The notes beneath the pieces are model-generated. The model saw only the letters and a list, made by a program, of their open reading frames with translations. It was not told the DNA's origin and ran no database searches. From NCBI GenBank assembly GCA_017438865.1, contig JAFRUN010000067.1, positions 1 to 44,023 of the forward strand: a DNA stretch of 44,023 nt, read 5' to 3'. Below, in pieces: positions 31,655 to 41,366 of the stretch; position 1 is the first letter of the stretch; every line of letters begins with the position of its first letter. This stretch comes from Clostridia bacterium. Lineage in GTDB: Bacteria; Bacillota; Clostridia; Christensenellales; CAG-138. The translations under genes were made by a program, and so were the position numbers.

Positions 31655-31683
31655 TATACAAACCGGTGAAAAAATCGTATAAT
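31655..31683 (+). promoter_or_regulatory. Promoter of thpR-addB-addA operon
   Basis: TATACA (31655-31660), 17-base spacer, TATAAT (31678-31683). The leader is about 23 bases and carries the aaagggg ribosome site of thpR. Confidence 0.7.
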
Positions 31684-31712
31684 AACGGTATCAATGCGAA
31701 AAGGGGAACATT

Positions 31713-32234
31713 ATGCGCCTGTTTATCGCCGTGCCGCTGCCCAAAGACGTGCAGCGCGCCGTACTCACCGCGCAGGAGGGACTGCGTGTAAACAGCACCG
31801 CCGGGCGTTTCGTGCCCGCAGGCAATCATCACATCACGCTGCGGTTTCTGGGCGAGACCGACGCCCTTGCCGACGTCGCCGCCGCCATGCACGAGGCGGT
31901 GAAGGACGCGCGTCCGTTCGTGCTCCGGCTCGGCGCGCCCGGCTCGTTCACGCACGGCGGCGCGCGGACAAGCTATCTTTCCGTCGCCGGCGATCTCGAC
32001 GAGCTGAACCGCATTCACGAAACGCTCGAATCCGCGCTCTACGAGTACGGCTTCGCGGGCGGCAAGGTGCGGTTTTCACCGCACATCACGCTGGCGCGCG
32101 CGGTCGAACACGGAGATCTTTCCCGCGTCAACGTACCGAACGCGGCGTTCACCGTGCGTTCGATCGTGCTCTTTGAAAGCACCAACGAAAACGGGCGCAT
32201 GGTCTATACGCCCGTGCATACCGAGACGTTTTAA
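31713..32234 (+). CDS. thpR: RNA 2',3'-cyclic phosphodiesterase ThpR (2H family)
   Basis: 173-residue 2H phosphoesterase that opens 2',3'-cyclic phosphates at RNA ends (also called 2'-5' RNA ligase). The two catalytic HxT motifs are HITLRFLG (His40) and PHITLARA (His124). aaagggg lies six bases before the ATG. It is the first gene of an operon with addB nine bases downstream. The pairing with DNA-repair genes is noted; no mechanism connecting them is visible. Confidence 0.93.
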   Translation: MRLFIAVPLPKDVQRAVLTAQEGLRVNSTAGRFVPAGNHHITLRFLGETDALADVAAAMHEAVKDARPFVLRLGAPGSFTHGGARTSYLSVAGDLDELNRIHETLESALYEYGFAGGKVRFSPHITLARAVEHGDLSRVNVPNAAFTVRSIVLFESTNENGRMVYTPVHTETF

Positions 32235-32243
32235 GGAGGCGGC

Positions 32244-35200
32244 ATGGGAGCGTTGACGATCTTCCGCGGCGGCGCGCACACCGGCAAGAGCACCGCGCTG
32301 TACGAGCGTATCCGCGCGCACCGCGAAGCGGGCGAGCACGCGATCCTGCTCGTGCCGGAGCAGGCGACGTATGCCGCCGAACAAAAGCTCTGCCGCGCGC
32401 TCGGCGGGCTTCTGGGCGTCGAGGTGTTCAGCTTCGAGCGCTTCTCCGAGCGGCTTCTGGAGCGGTTCGGGCACGTCCGTCCGTTCCTGTCGGTCGAGGG
32501 ACGGCATATGGTGCTGCGCCGCGCCGCGTATCGGCAGCGCAGCAAGCTCACCGTTTTTTCGCGCGTGTCGCAGGCGAACGGCTTTGCGCAGACGATGGAC
32601 GAGTGGATCGGGCGGTTCAGGCAGAGCTGCATCACGCCGGACGATCTTGCCGCCGCGCTCGGCACGATGGATCCCGATTCGCTGCTGTATAAGAAGCTGC
32701 ACGACATCCTTCTCATCTACCGCGAAAGCGAAGACTTTTTATCGTCCCGCTATCTCACCGCGCAGGACCTTTTGACCGAGGCGCTCGCCGTTCTGCCGGA
32801 CGCGGGACTTTCCGATACCTATGTGTACGTCGACGATCTCGACCGCACCCGCGAACAGGTCATGCGGCTCCTGAAAGGGATCATCACCCACGCAAAGCAC
32901 GTCACGATCACGCTCCGCGCCGAGCCCGATCCGGCGCTTTCCGCCCTGTTCGAGCCGGAGGAGGCGCGCGCCGCGGCGCTTACGGCGTTCTGCGCCGAGC
33001 GCGGTTTCCCGGTCTCCGTCCGCACGTTTGAAACGCAGAGCGTACCGGTCGATCCGGCGCTCAATCATCTTGCGCGGGGGCTGTTCGCGCCCGATCCGAA
33101 GCCGTATCCGGAGGAGACCGACGCCGTGCGCGTCACCGGCTGCGCCACGCAGACGCTCGAAGCCGAGCAGACCGCCGACCGGATCCTGACGCTCGTGCGG
33201 GACGACGAAACGCTCCGCTATTCCGATATCGCGATCGTCGTGTCCTCGCTGGAAACGTACGCGCCGCTTTTGCGCCGCGCGTTCCGGCTGCGCGGCATCC
33301 CGCTGTTTTTCGACGCGTCGCGCCCGATCCTCGGGCATGCGGCGACCGATTTCGTGCTGTCCTCGGTGCGCGCGGCGACCGGCTCGCTGAACGTGAACGA
33401 CTTTCTGCATGTGCTGAAAAGCGGCTGTGCGGGCGTGTCCGCGTCCGACACCGAGATCCTCGAAAACTATCTGCTGCGCTACGGTCTGTTCGGCAGCGCG
33501 CTTTATTCCCCGCTTGCGATCGGCGAGGTGCCGGAGGCGGCGGAGCGGGCGCGCGCTTCGGTCGTGCCGAAGCTGCTTTCGCTGAAGGACGCGCTTTCAA
33601 AAAAAACCGCGGGCGAAAAGGTCCGCGGCGTATACGCGTACCTCCGGGACGCGGGGCTCAAAGAACAGCTCGAAGCCGAGGCGGACGCGCTTCTGAAAAC
33701 CGGCGAAGCCCAGGACGCGCAGACCTATGCGCAGATGTGGAACACGCTGATGACGCTGTTCTCGCAGATCGACGCGATCATGGGCGACGTGTCGATGGGG
33801 CAGAAGGAGTTCTGCGCCCTGCTCGAGGAGGGACTTTCAAGCTATTCGATCGGCGTTCTGCCGGGAAGCAGCGATCAGGTGGTGCTCGGCGATCTCGTCC
33901 GCACGCGCCTGAACCGCAGCAGAGTGCTGTTCCTTCTCGGCTGCACCGAGGGCGTGTTCCCGCCCGCGCGCAGCGACGACGCGCTTTTAAACGACGCGGA
34001 GCTAAAACGCATGGAAAACAGCGGGCTTCCCGTATGGGGCAATACGGCGCTGCTGTCCGCCGCCGACCGCCTGCAGCTTTACACCCTGCTTACCAAGGCG
34101 ACCGGCCGCATCTTTTTCTCGTACCCCTGCGCGGGCGCGTCGGGCGAGCTCGTCGTTTCGCCGGTCCTGAAAACCGTCGAAGCGCTGTTCCCCGAAAACC
34201 GCACGCAGATCGTGCTGTCCGCAGGCGACGCGCTCCCCGCAAACGCCGCGACGGGCTTTTCCGCGCTGTCGGAGCTTTTGCGCGTCTACCGCACCGAGGG
34301 ACATATCGGAAAGCGTCTTCCCGCGCTTCTGGACCGGTTTGAAGCCGATCCGGTGTACGCGGAGCCGACGAAGGCGCTTCTGGACGCGCGCGCGGGCACG
34401 AAGGCGGAGGCGCAGCTCGGAAAGACACTCGCGCACAAGCTGTACGGCGACGCGCCCATGATGAGCGCCAGCCGGCTCGAGCAGTTCGCCCGCTGTCCGT
34501 TCGCGCAGTATCTGAAATACGGCCTGAACGCCGAGGAGCGCAAGGAAGCGGCGGAACGCGCGGACAACGTGGGCACGTTCCTGCACGACGCGCTCGACAC
34601 GTTCGTCAAGACCGCGCAGGACGAGGGCAGAGATCTCAAAACCATGACGAACGCGGAGGCGGACGCGATCCTGAACCGCATCCTGCCGCCGCTGATCTCC
34701 GAACACAACGACGGCATCTTCGAGCGCAACGTGCGCCAGAGGGAGGCGCTGATCGTGCGCATCCGCATGATCCGCTGGTGCGTGTATTCCGTGCTGCGGC
34801 AGATCCGCGAGGGGCGGTTCAACATCGCGGCGACCGAGGCGGTCTTCGGGGGAGAAGGCGGGCTTCTGCCGGTTTCGCTCGTGCTGTCGGACGGCACGCG
34901 CATCCGGGTATACGGCAAGATCGACCGCATCGACAGAAGCGCCGACGGCACGATGTTCCGCATCGTGGACTACAAGACCGGCAGGAACCACAACTTCGAT
35001 CCGACGAAGTTCAGAAGCGGCGAAACGATCCAGCTTCCGCTGTATCTCGAAGCGGCGAAGCAGCTCGGCGGCGAGGCGGTGGGTATGTACTATATGCCGC
35101 TGACCGCCGACGCGCCCGAAACGCCCGACGAAACGCCGATGAATCCGCTGTCCGGCGTCACGGCTTCCGACGAAGCCGCGATCCGGGCGAGCGACGCGCT

Positions 35201-35498
35201 GTTCGACAAAAAATCCGAGCTCATCAGAAAGCTCGCCGTCAAAAAGGACGGGTATGCGGGCGATCTCGTGACGCGCGAAGCGCTGGAACGGCTGAAGGAA
35301 CAGGCGATGCGCACGGCGGCGGAGGCCGCGGAACGCATCCTGAACGGCGACGCGGACGTGTATCCGACCGCGGACGCGTGCACCTGGTGTCCGTACGGCG
35401 CGGTGTGCCGCTTCGACCGGCAGCTCGGCTGCCGCACGCGCGTCGTGCAGAAGATGAAGCTCGACGACCTTCTTTCGGAAGGAGGCGACGGGAAATGA
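32244..35498 (+). CDS. addB: ATP-dependent helicase/nuclease subunit B
   Basis: 1084 residues. AddB (RexB) is the Chi-recognising, nuclease-bearing partner of AddA in double-strand-break processing. N-terminal Walker-A-like GGAHTGKST (9-17) and PEQATYAAEQ, a large inactive helicase-like body, then the C-terminal RecB-type nuclease domain (RIVDYKTGRNHN, then the QLPLYLEAAKQ segment). Cys residues in SRLEQFARCPFAQY and the C-terminal CTWCPYGAVC match the four iron-sulfur cluster ligands of AddB. aaggagg precedes the ATG. Its stop overlaps addA by ATGA. Length is close to that of other AddB proteins. Confidence 0.95.
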   Translation: MGALTIFRGGAHTGKSTALYERIRAHREAGEHAILLVPEQATYAAEQKLCRALGGLLGVEVFSFERFSERLLERFGHVRPFLSVEGRHMVLRRAAYRQRSKLTVFSRVSQANGFAQTMDEWIGRFRQSCITPDDLAAALGTMDPDSLLYKKLHDILLIYRESEDFLSSRYLTAQDLLTEALAVLPDAGLSDTYVYVDDLDRTREQVMRLLKGIITHAKHVTITLRAEPDPALSALFEPEEARAAALTAFCAERGFPVSVRTFETQSVPVDPALNHLARGLFAPDPKPYPEETDAVRVTGCATQTLEAEQTADRILTLVRDDETLRYSDIAIVVSSLETYAPLLRRAFRLRGIPLFFDASRPILGHAATDFVLSSVRAATGSLNVNDFLHVLKSGCAGVSASDTEILENYLLRYGLFGSALYSPLAIGEVPEAAERARASVVPKLLSLKDALSKKTAGEKVRGVYAYLRDAGLKEQLEAEADALLKTGEAQDAQTYAQMWNTLMTLFSQIDAIMGDVSMGQKEFCALLEEGLSSYSIGVLPGSSDQVVLGDLVRTRLNRSRVLFLLGCTEGVFPPARSDDALLNDAELKRMENSGLPVWGNTALLSAADRLQLYTLLTKATGRIFFSYPCAGASGELVVSPVLKTVEALFPENRTQIVLSAGDALPANAATGFSALSELLRVYRTEGHIGKRLPALLDRFEADPVYAEPTKALLDARAGTKAEAQLGKTLAHKLYGDAPMMSASRLEQFARCPFAQYLKYGLNAEERKEAAERADNVGTFLHDALDTFVKTAQDEGRDLKTMTNAEADAILNRILPPLISEHNDGIFERNVRQREALIVRIRMIRWCVYSVLRQIREGRFNIAATEAVFGGEGGLLPVSLVLSDGTRIRVYGKIDRIDRSADGTMFRIVDYKTGRNHNFDPTKFRSGETIQLPLYLEAAKQLGGEAVGMYYMPLTADAPETPDETPMNPLSGVTASDEAAIRASDALFDKKSELIRKLAVKKDGYAGDLVTREALERLKEQAMRTAAEAAERILNGDADVYPTADACTWCPYGAVCRFDRQLGCRTRVVQKMKLDDLLSEGGDGK

Positions 35499-38400
35499 GT
35501 TTTACGCGTGAACAGGAGCGTGCGATCTCCCTTTCCGGAAACCTGATCGTCTCGGCGGCGGCGGGCGCGGGCAAGACCACCGTGCTCACCGAGCGCGTCT
35601 GCCGGCTCGTCAGCGAGGGCATGCCCGTCGACCGCATGCTGGTGCTCACCTTTACGCGCGCGGCGGCGGGTGAAATGAAAGCAAGGATATCGAAGCGCCT
35701 TTCGGAAGCGGCGAAAGCCGCGTCCGGCGCGCAGGCGGCGTACTTCCGCGAACAGGCGGCGGCGGTCGCCAACGCCAGCATTTCCACGATCGACGCGTTC
35801 TGCGCGAAGGTCGTGTTCCGGCACTTCTTCCGCGTGGGACTGACGCCCTCGTGCAAGACGCTCGACGAGACCGAAGCGGCGGTGCTCCGCGCCGAAACGC
35901 GCGAGGCGGCTCTGGACGCGCTCGCAAACGACCGTCCGGAGGACTACCGCACGCTGATCGTCGCGTTCGGCAGCGAGCCGAACCTGCTCGAAACGATGGA
36001 GGGGTTCGAGAACTTCCTTTCCGCGCAGCCGGAGCCGACGGGATGGATCGACCGGAACGAAGCCGCGCTCGACGATCCGGATGCGATGAGGGCGCAGCTT
36101 GCCCGTGCGACGGAAAGCGACCGGGCGGATCTCCGGCTCCATATCGACGAGCTGCAGCGCGAAACGGACAAGCTCTCGCCGGAATACGGAAAGGTTCTTT
36201 CAATTCTTTATGATCTTCTGTCGCGCGCCCGCGGCGCGCTGATGCAGGACACGCGCGAGGGCTACGCCGCGTCGCTTGCGGGGATCGTCGAAATGAAGGA
36301 TTCCCTGCGCTTCCCGAACGGAACGGACGAGGCGGACAAGGCGGGCGTACAGAAGGCGAAGTCCGCGTTCCGCGACCTCGTCAGGGAGCAGGCGGCGCGA
36401 AACGCCGTGCCGTTTGAGACGATGCTGGAAACGGAACGGCAGGCGGCGCCGGTCATGAAATCGTTTTACGCGCTGATGCGCGGGTATCTCGATCTCTTCA
36501 CACAGGCGAAGCGCGCGCAGAACGCGCTGGATTTTGCGGACCTCGAGCATATGACGATCGAGATCTTAAAGGACGACGAGATCGCCGCGGAATACCGCGA
36601 ACGGTTCCTCACGATCATCGTCGACGAGTATCAGGACAGTAACCGCGTGCAGGAAACGATCCTGAACCGCATCGCGCGGCCGGGCGGGCTGTTCTTCGTG
36701 GGCGACGTGAAGCAGTCGATCTACCGCTTCCGCATGGCGGAACCGTCGCTCTTCCTCGAAAAATGCCGCGATTTTCATGGAGACAGGGGCACGCGCGTCG
36801 ACCTCGGGCACAACTTCCGTTCCGGCAGGGCGGTCATCGACGCGGTGAACGCGGCGTTCGGCACGATCATGCGCGAAACGATCGCGGGCATCGAATACGA
36901 CGCGCGCGCAATGCTCATTCAGGGCGCGCCGGTGCCGGACGGCAAGGCGGAGCTGCACCTCTTCTCGCGCGAGAACGACCCCGAGGAGGAGGAATCCCTG
37001 GAGGACGCCGAGGCGGAGGCAAGGTTTGCCGCAAGGACGATCCTCGAACGTATGCAGCGTCCGGTCGCCGACGGAAAAGAGACGAGGGCGTGCCGCTTCG
37101 GCGACTTCGCCGTGCTTTTACGCAATAAGAATCACGCGCGCGTATGGGCGCAGACGCTGTCCGAGGCGGGCATCCCGTGTTATGCGCAGTCCTCGGGCGG
37201 ATACTTCGACGCGATCGAGGTCAAGCTGCTGATGAGCTTGCTTTCGGTGCTCGACAACCGGCGGCAGGACATTCCGCTGCTCGCGTCGCTGCGCTCGCCG
37301 CTGTTCGGCTTTACCGACGAAGAACTCTCCGAGCTTCGCGCGAAAGCGAAAAAGTGCGCGCTTCTGGACTGTCTGCTTGCGGCGCGCGAAACGAACACAA
37401 AGGTCGCCGCGTTCTTTGACAAAACGGAGCAATGGCAGGCGCTTTCGCGGCGGATCCCGCTGTCCGATCTCATCGAGCGCATCCTCGACGAAACGTACTA
37501 CCGCGAGATGGTCGGCGTGCTGGTCGGCGGCGATCAGCGCCTTGCGAACCTCGACGCGCTCGTCCGCGCGGCGGCGGACTGCGACGCAAGGGGCTTAAGC
37601 GGCGTACACGGGTTTCTGCGGTTCATGGAGAACGTCAAAGCGACGCAGAAGCTCGGCGCGGCGGCGACCGTCACGGCGGACGTCGTGCGCATCATGACCG
37701 TTCACGCCTCGAAGGGACTCGAGTTCCCGTTCGTGTTCTGCGGAGGGCTCGGCGGCACGTTCAACCGGAAGGACGAAACGAAGCCGCTGATCGCCGAGGC
37801 GAACCTCGGCGCGGGGCTCCGGTATTTCGACGCGTTCGGCGTAAAGCACGAAACGCTGGCGCACACGAACGCCGCGCGCGCGGTTTCGGACGCGTCGTGG
37901 GCGGAGGAACTGCGCGTGCTGTATGTGGGCATGACGCGCGCAAAGCAGGAGCTGTATCTTCTGGGCTCGCTGTCGAACGCCGAAAAGCGCATGGACGAGT
38001 GGAAGAACCCATCGCTGCTTTCGATCCGCAGATCGTCCTCGTCGCTGAAGCTCCTGATGCTGTCGCTGAACGGACGCGTGCCGACGGTCCTGCACAAAAA
38101 GAGCGAATTCGCCGCTGCGGGCGCGGGGCTTCCGGTCGGCGCGATCCCGCGTCCCACCGAAGCGGAGCGGCGGGATCTCACGGAACGGTTCGACTGGACC
38201 TACCCGCATCCGACCGTCGATACGCTGCCGGACAAGACCTCGGTCACGGCGCTCGAACGCGACGAGACGCCGGCGTTTGCCGAGCCCGCGTTCGAGACCG
38301 GCTACAGCGTTCTTTCGGAGGGCAGCGCGGTGCACCGCGCGCTGGAGCGTATCCCGCTCTTTGACGCAGCGAAGCGCAGCGCCTTCCTCGACGCGCTTTC

Positions 38401-38779
38401 CGGCGTGACGGACTTCCACGCGGACGCGATCCGCGCGTTTGCACGTTCGCCGCTGTTTGCGCGCATGACGGGATCGGGCCGCGTCGAGCGCGAATGGAGC
38501 TTCCTGTGCCCGATGCCCGCAAACGAACTGCTGCCCGGCACGGATTCCCGAGAGCCGGTGCTTCTGCAGGGCGTGATCGACGCGTGCTTTATCGAAAACG
38601 GCGCGTGGGTGCTGCTCGATTACAAGACCGACCGCGTCAAAGGCGATCCGGACGAATACGCAAAGAAGCACACGCGGCAGGTGACGCTGTACGCCGCGGC
38701 GCTCGAACGGCTGTCCGGCATTCCGGTGACCGAGCGTCACATCGTGCTGCTCGGCGCAAACGCGGAGGTGCGGGTATGA
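35495..38779 (+). CDS. addA: ATP-dependent helicase/nuclease subunit A
   Basis: 1094 residues. UvrD/Rep superfamily-1A helicase with a C-terminal RecB-type nuclease. Q-motif and P-loop FTREQERAISLSGNLIVSA then AAAGAGKTTV, motif Ia LTFTRAAAGEMKARI, motif II DEYQDSN, motif III VGDVKQSIYRFR, motif V VMTVHASKGLEFPFVF-like (IMTVHASKGLEF), motif VI LYVGMTRAKQELY, and nuclease VLLDYKTDRV with QVTLYAAALE. The start ATG overlaps the addB stop; the much longer open frame from 34778 is a reading through addB in another frame. It ends overlapping the methyltransferase start (ATGA). AddAB is the standard Bacillota replacement for RecBCD. Confidence 0.96.
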   Translation: MSFTREQERAISLSGNLIVSAAAGAGKTTVLTERVCRLVSEGMPVDRMLVLTFTRAAAGEMKARISKRLSEAAKAASGAQAAYFREQAAAVANASISTIDAFCAKVVFRHFFRVGLTPSCKTLDETEAAVLRAETREAALDALANDRPEDYRTLIVAFGSEPNLLETMEGFENFLSAQPEPTGWIDRNEAALDDPDAMRAQLARATESDRADLRLHIDELQRETDKLSPEYGKVLSILYDLLSRARGALMQDTREGYAASLAGIVEMKDSLRFPNGTDEADKAGVQKAKSAFRDLVREQAARNAVPFETMLETERQAAPVMKSFYALMRGYLDLFTQAKRAQNALDFADLEHMTIEILKDDEIAAEYRERFLTIIVDEYQDSNRVQETILNRIARPGGLFFVGDVKQSIYRFRMAEPSLFLEKCRDFHGDRGTRVDLGHNFRSGRAVIDAVNAAFGTIMRETIAGIEYDARAMLIQGAPVPDGKAELHLFSRENDPEEEESLEDAEAEARFAARTILERMQRPVADGKETRACRFGDFAVLLRNKNHARVWAQTLSEAGIPCYAQSSGGYFDAIEVKLLMSLLSVLDNRRQDIPLLASLRSPLFGFTDEELSELRAKAKKCALLDCLLAARETNTKVAAFFDKTEQWQALSRRIPLSDLIERILDETYYREMVGVLVGGDQRLANLDALVRAAADCDARGLSGVHGFLRFMENVKATQKLGAAATVTADVVRIMTVHASKGLEFPFVFCGGLGGTFNRKDETKPLIAEANLGAGLRYFDAFGVKHETLAHTNAARAVSDASWAEELRVLYVGMTRAKQELYLLGSLSNAEKRMDEWKNPSLLSIRRSSSSLKLLMLSLNGRVPTVLHKKSEFAAAGAGLPVGAIPRPTEAERRDLTERFDWTYPHPTVDTLPDKTSVTALERDETPAFAEPAFETGYSVLSEGSAVHRALERIPLFDAAKRSAFLDALSGVTDFHADAIRAFARSPLFARMTGSGRVEREWSFLCPMPANELLPGTDSREPVLLQGVIDACFIENGAWVLLDYKTDRVKGDPDEYAKKHTRQVTLYAAALERLSGIPVTERHIVLLGANAEVRV

Positions 38780-40053
38780 GCAGGGCTTTCCCCGAGGCGT
38801 TTCTGAAACGCATGAAAGAACAGCTCGGCGCGGATTTTCCGGCGTTTCTGGCCGCGCTGAACGAGCCGCCGAAAAAGGCGCTCTGCATCAATACGCTGAA
38901 AACCGGCCGGGAAGCGCTTTCCGGGCTTCTCGGTCTGCCGCTTCCGCCGCTTTGTGAGAATCCGGACGGCGCGGCGGTGCCTTCGGCGTTCAACCCGAAC
39001 GCAACGCCGCTGCACGCGGCGGGACTCTTTTATATGCAGGAGGCGACCGCGCAGGCGCCGGTCGCGATGCTCGATCTTCCGGACGAGCCGGTCGTGCTCG
39101 ATCTGTGCGCCGCGCCGGGCGGCAAGAGCGCGCAGCTTGCGGCGAAAATGCGCGGCGGTGTGCTGTTCAGTAACGAGATCGTCCCCTCGCGCGCGGAGGT
39201 GCTCTCGGGCAACCTCGAACGCATGGGCGTCACAAACGCGATCGTAACGAACGCCGGACCGAAGCCGCTGTGCGAACGGCTGGAAAACCGCTGCGACGCC
39301 GTGCTCGTCGACGCGCCGTGCGCGGGCGAGGCGATGTTCCGGAAGGACGAACAGGCGGTGCGCGACTGGTCGGCCGAACACGTCCTTACCTGTGCCGTTC
39401 GGCAGCGGGCGATCCTCGACGATGCCGCGAAGGCGGTGAAGCCGGGCGGACGGCTTCTGTACGCCACCTGCTCGTTCTCCCCGCAGGAGAACGAGGAGAC
39501 GGTGCGGCACTTTCTCGACGGGCATACGGATTTTTCGCTCGTTTCGATGCGGCGGTTCTATCCGCATACGAGCGCGGGCGAGGGACAGTTTGCGGCGCTG
39601 CTTTTGCGCGAGGGCGAGCGCGTTCCGTCCGCGTTCACGATCGGCAGAAGCGATAAGATCCCCGCGTTCGACGCGTTTTCGGAGCAGGTCCGGCTTCCCG
39701 AAGGACAGCTCCGGCAGTTAAAGGACGGTCGTGTGCTGCTTTTGCCCGCGATGCCGTTTCCGTTCGACGGCGTGAAGATCGTGCGGGCGGGGCTGCTGCT
39801 CGGCGAGGTCAAAGGCAGCCGCTTCGAGCCGGCGCACGCGCTGGCGGTCGCGGGAAAGACGACGCCGTTTCTGCGCGCCTGCGCGCTTTCCTTTGACGAG
39901 GCGATGCGTTATCTGCGCGGCGAAACGCTCTCAAAGGACGCGGAAAAGGGCTACGGCGCGGCGACGTACAAAGGGCACGCGCTGGGGCTTTACAAAGCGT
40001 CGGACGGCGTACTGAAGAATCACTATCCGAAAGGGTTAAGATTGTTGAAATAA
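38776..40053 (+). CDS. RNA (cytosine-5-)-methyltransferase, NOL1/NOP2/Sun (RsmF-like)
   Basis: 425 residues. SAM-binding LDLCAAPGGKSAQLA (109-123), catalytic DAPCAGEAMFRKDE (Cys182) and the second Cys in TCSFSPQENE (Cys232), the double-Cys arrangement of 5-methylcytosine RNA methyltransferases. The C-terminal region resembles the RsmF/YebU PUA-like part (VKGSRFEPAHALA, YLRGETLSKD). The likely substrate is 16S rRNA by family, but position is not readable. ATG 38776 overlaps the addA stop and follows ggaggtg. Confidence 0.92.
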   Translation: MSRAFPEAFLKRMKEQLGADFPAFLAALNEPPKKALCINTLKTGREALSGLLGLPLPPLCENPDGAAVPSAFNPNATPLHAAGLFYMQEATAQAPVAMLDLPDEPVVLDLCAAPGGKSAQLAAKMRGGVLFSNEIVPSRAEVLSGNLERMGVTNAIVTNAGPKPLCERLENRCDAVLVDAPCAGEAMFRKDEQAVRDWSAEHVLTCAVRQRAILDDAAKAVKPGGRLLYATCSFSPQENEETVRHFLDGHTDFSLVSMRRFYPHTSAGEGQFAALLLREGERVPSAFTIGRSDKIPAFDAFSEQVRLPEGQLRQLKDGRVLLLPAMPFPFDGVKIVRAGLLLGEVKGSRFEPAHALAVAGKTTPFLRACALSFDEAMRYLRGETLSKDAEKGYGAATYKGHALGLYKASDGVLKNHYPKGLRLLK

Positions 40054-40066
40054 GGGGGACGCACCG

Positions 40067-41341
40067 ATGGATCAGAACAAATTCGAGCGCTTCGACATGA
40101 AAAAACCGCCGTACCGCACGGCGTGGTATCTCAAACCGCTGACGTATCTTTTAAGCGCGCCGGACGTGAAAAAGCACGGCGCGATCATCAAAAAGACCGG
40201 CACGGAGGGCTTGAAGCCGCCGTACCTTCTGCTGTGCAACCACAACGCGTTTCTGGACTTCAAGGTCGCGACGAAGGCGATCTGGCCCGCGCGCGCAAAC
40301 TACGTCGTGGCGATCGACGGGTTCATCGGGCGCGAATGGCTTTTACGCCGCGTCGGCTGCATCTGCAAGCGCAAGTTCACGAACGACATCACGCTGATCC
40401 GGCAGCTCAGGCGCGTCGTCGAAAACGGCGATATCAACGTGATCTATCCCGAGGCGCGCTATTCGCTGTGCGGCACGACCGCGGTGCTGCCCGCGTCGCT
40501 CGGCAAGCTCTGTAAGCTTTTAGGCGTGCCGGTGGTCACATTCATCTGTCGCGGACACCACATCAATTCGCCGTTCTGGAACCTGCACGAGCGCGGCGTG
40601 AAGCCGACGGAGGCGGAGATGACGCTGCAGTTTTCGGCGGAGGAGCTGAAGACCGCGACGCCGGACGAGATCAACGAGCGGCTCGTCAGGGCGTTTCAAT
40701 ACGACGACTACGCGTGGCAGAAGGAGAAGGGGATCCGCGTGACGTATGAGAAGCGGGCGGAGGGGCTTCATAAGGTCCTGTACCAATGCCCTGCGTGCAG
40801 AACGGAGTATAGAATGGCGAGCGAGGGAACGCATCTCTTCTGCAGGGCGTGCGGCAAACGCTGGTTCTGTAATGAGGACGGGAGCTTGACTGCCGAGACC
40901 GGCGAAACGGAGTTTTCGCATATCCCGGACTGGTACGAATGGGAGCGCGCGAACGTGCGAAAAGAGGTCGAAGCGGGAACGTACGACAGCGGCGAGCTTC
41001 CTGTGACCGTGCGGTCGCTGCCGAACGCAAAGAAGTTCATCCTGCTCGGCGAGGGCACGATGCGCCACGATATGACCGGTTTCCATGTGTCCGGCGTCGA
41101 TCCGGACGGCGATCCGTTCGAGATGGAAAAGAACGTGCCGTCGCTGTATTCCTGCCATATCGAGTACGAATACCTCGGCAAATTCGGCGACTGCGTCGAT
41201 CTCAACACGCTTGAGGACACCTGGTACATCTATCCGCACGACTGCGATTTCGCCGTCACCAAGATGGCGCTCGCGACCGAGGAGCTGTATTTTGCCGATC
41301 GCAGGAAGAACGGACTTCCGGTGAAGCCGGGACTGGCGTGA
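40067..41341 (+). CDS. PlsC-like acyltransferase with C-terminal zinc-ribbon extension
   Basis: 424 residues. The N-terminal domain has acyltransferase motifs of the lysophospholipid (PlsC) family: NHNAFLD (His59, Asp64, the HX4D motif) and YPEARYS (127-133) in place of FPEGTRS. A four-Cys zinc ribbon follows (CPAC at 241-244, CRAC at 259-262) and then about 150 residues of unassigned, beta-rich sequence. Typical PlsC proteins stop near 200-250 residues, so this is an extended form. aaggggg precedes ATG 40067. It is the last gene of the thpR-addB-addA operon. Lipid acylation is inferred from motifs; the role of the ribbon is unknown. Confidence 0.82.
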   Translation: MDQNKFERFDMKKPPYRTAWYLKPLTYLLSAPDVKKHGAIIKKTGTEGLKPPYLLLCNHNAFLDFKVATKAIWPARANYVVAIDGFIGREWLLRRVGCICKRKFTNDITLIRQLRRVVENGDINVIYPEARYSLCGTTAVLPASLGKLCKLLGVPVVTFICRGHHINSPFWNLHERGVKPTEAEMTLQFSAEELKTATPDEINERLVRAFQYDDYAWQKEKGIRVTYEKRAEGLHKVLYQCPACRTEYRMASEGTHLFCRACGKRWFCNEDGSLTAETGETEFSHIPDWYEWERANVRKEVEAGTYDSGELPVTVRSLPNAKKFILLGEGTMRHDMTGFHVSGVDPDGDPFEMEKNVPSLYSCHIEYEYLGKFGDCVDLNTLEDTWYIYPHDCDFAVTKMALATEELYFADRRKNGLPVKPGLA

Positions 41342-41366
41342 GGGTGCTTCTCGTTCGGAGACCGGT

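Noticed and set aside
34778-35494. 240-residue N-terminal extension of addA
   Set aside because: It overlaps addB in another frame and has Arg-rich shadow composition; the ATG at 35495 starts exactly at the family N-terminus and overlaps the addB stop as ATGA.
38494-38775. N-terminal extension of the RsmF-like methyltransferase
   Set aside because: It overlaps addA in another frame; ATG 38776 has a ribosome site and the family start.
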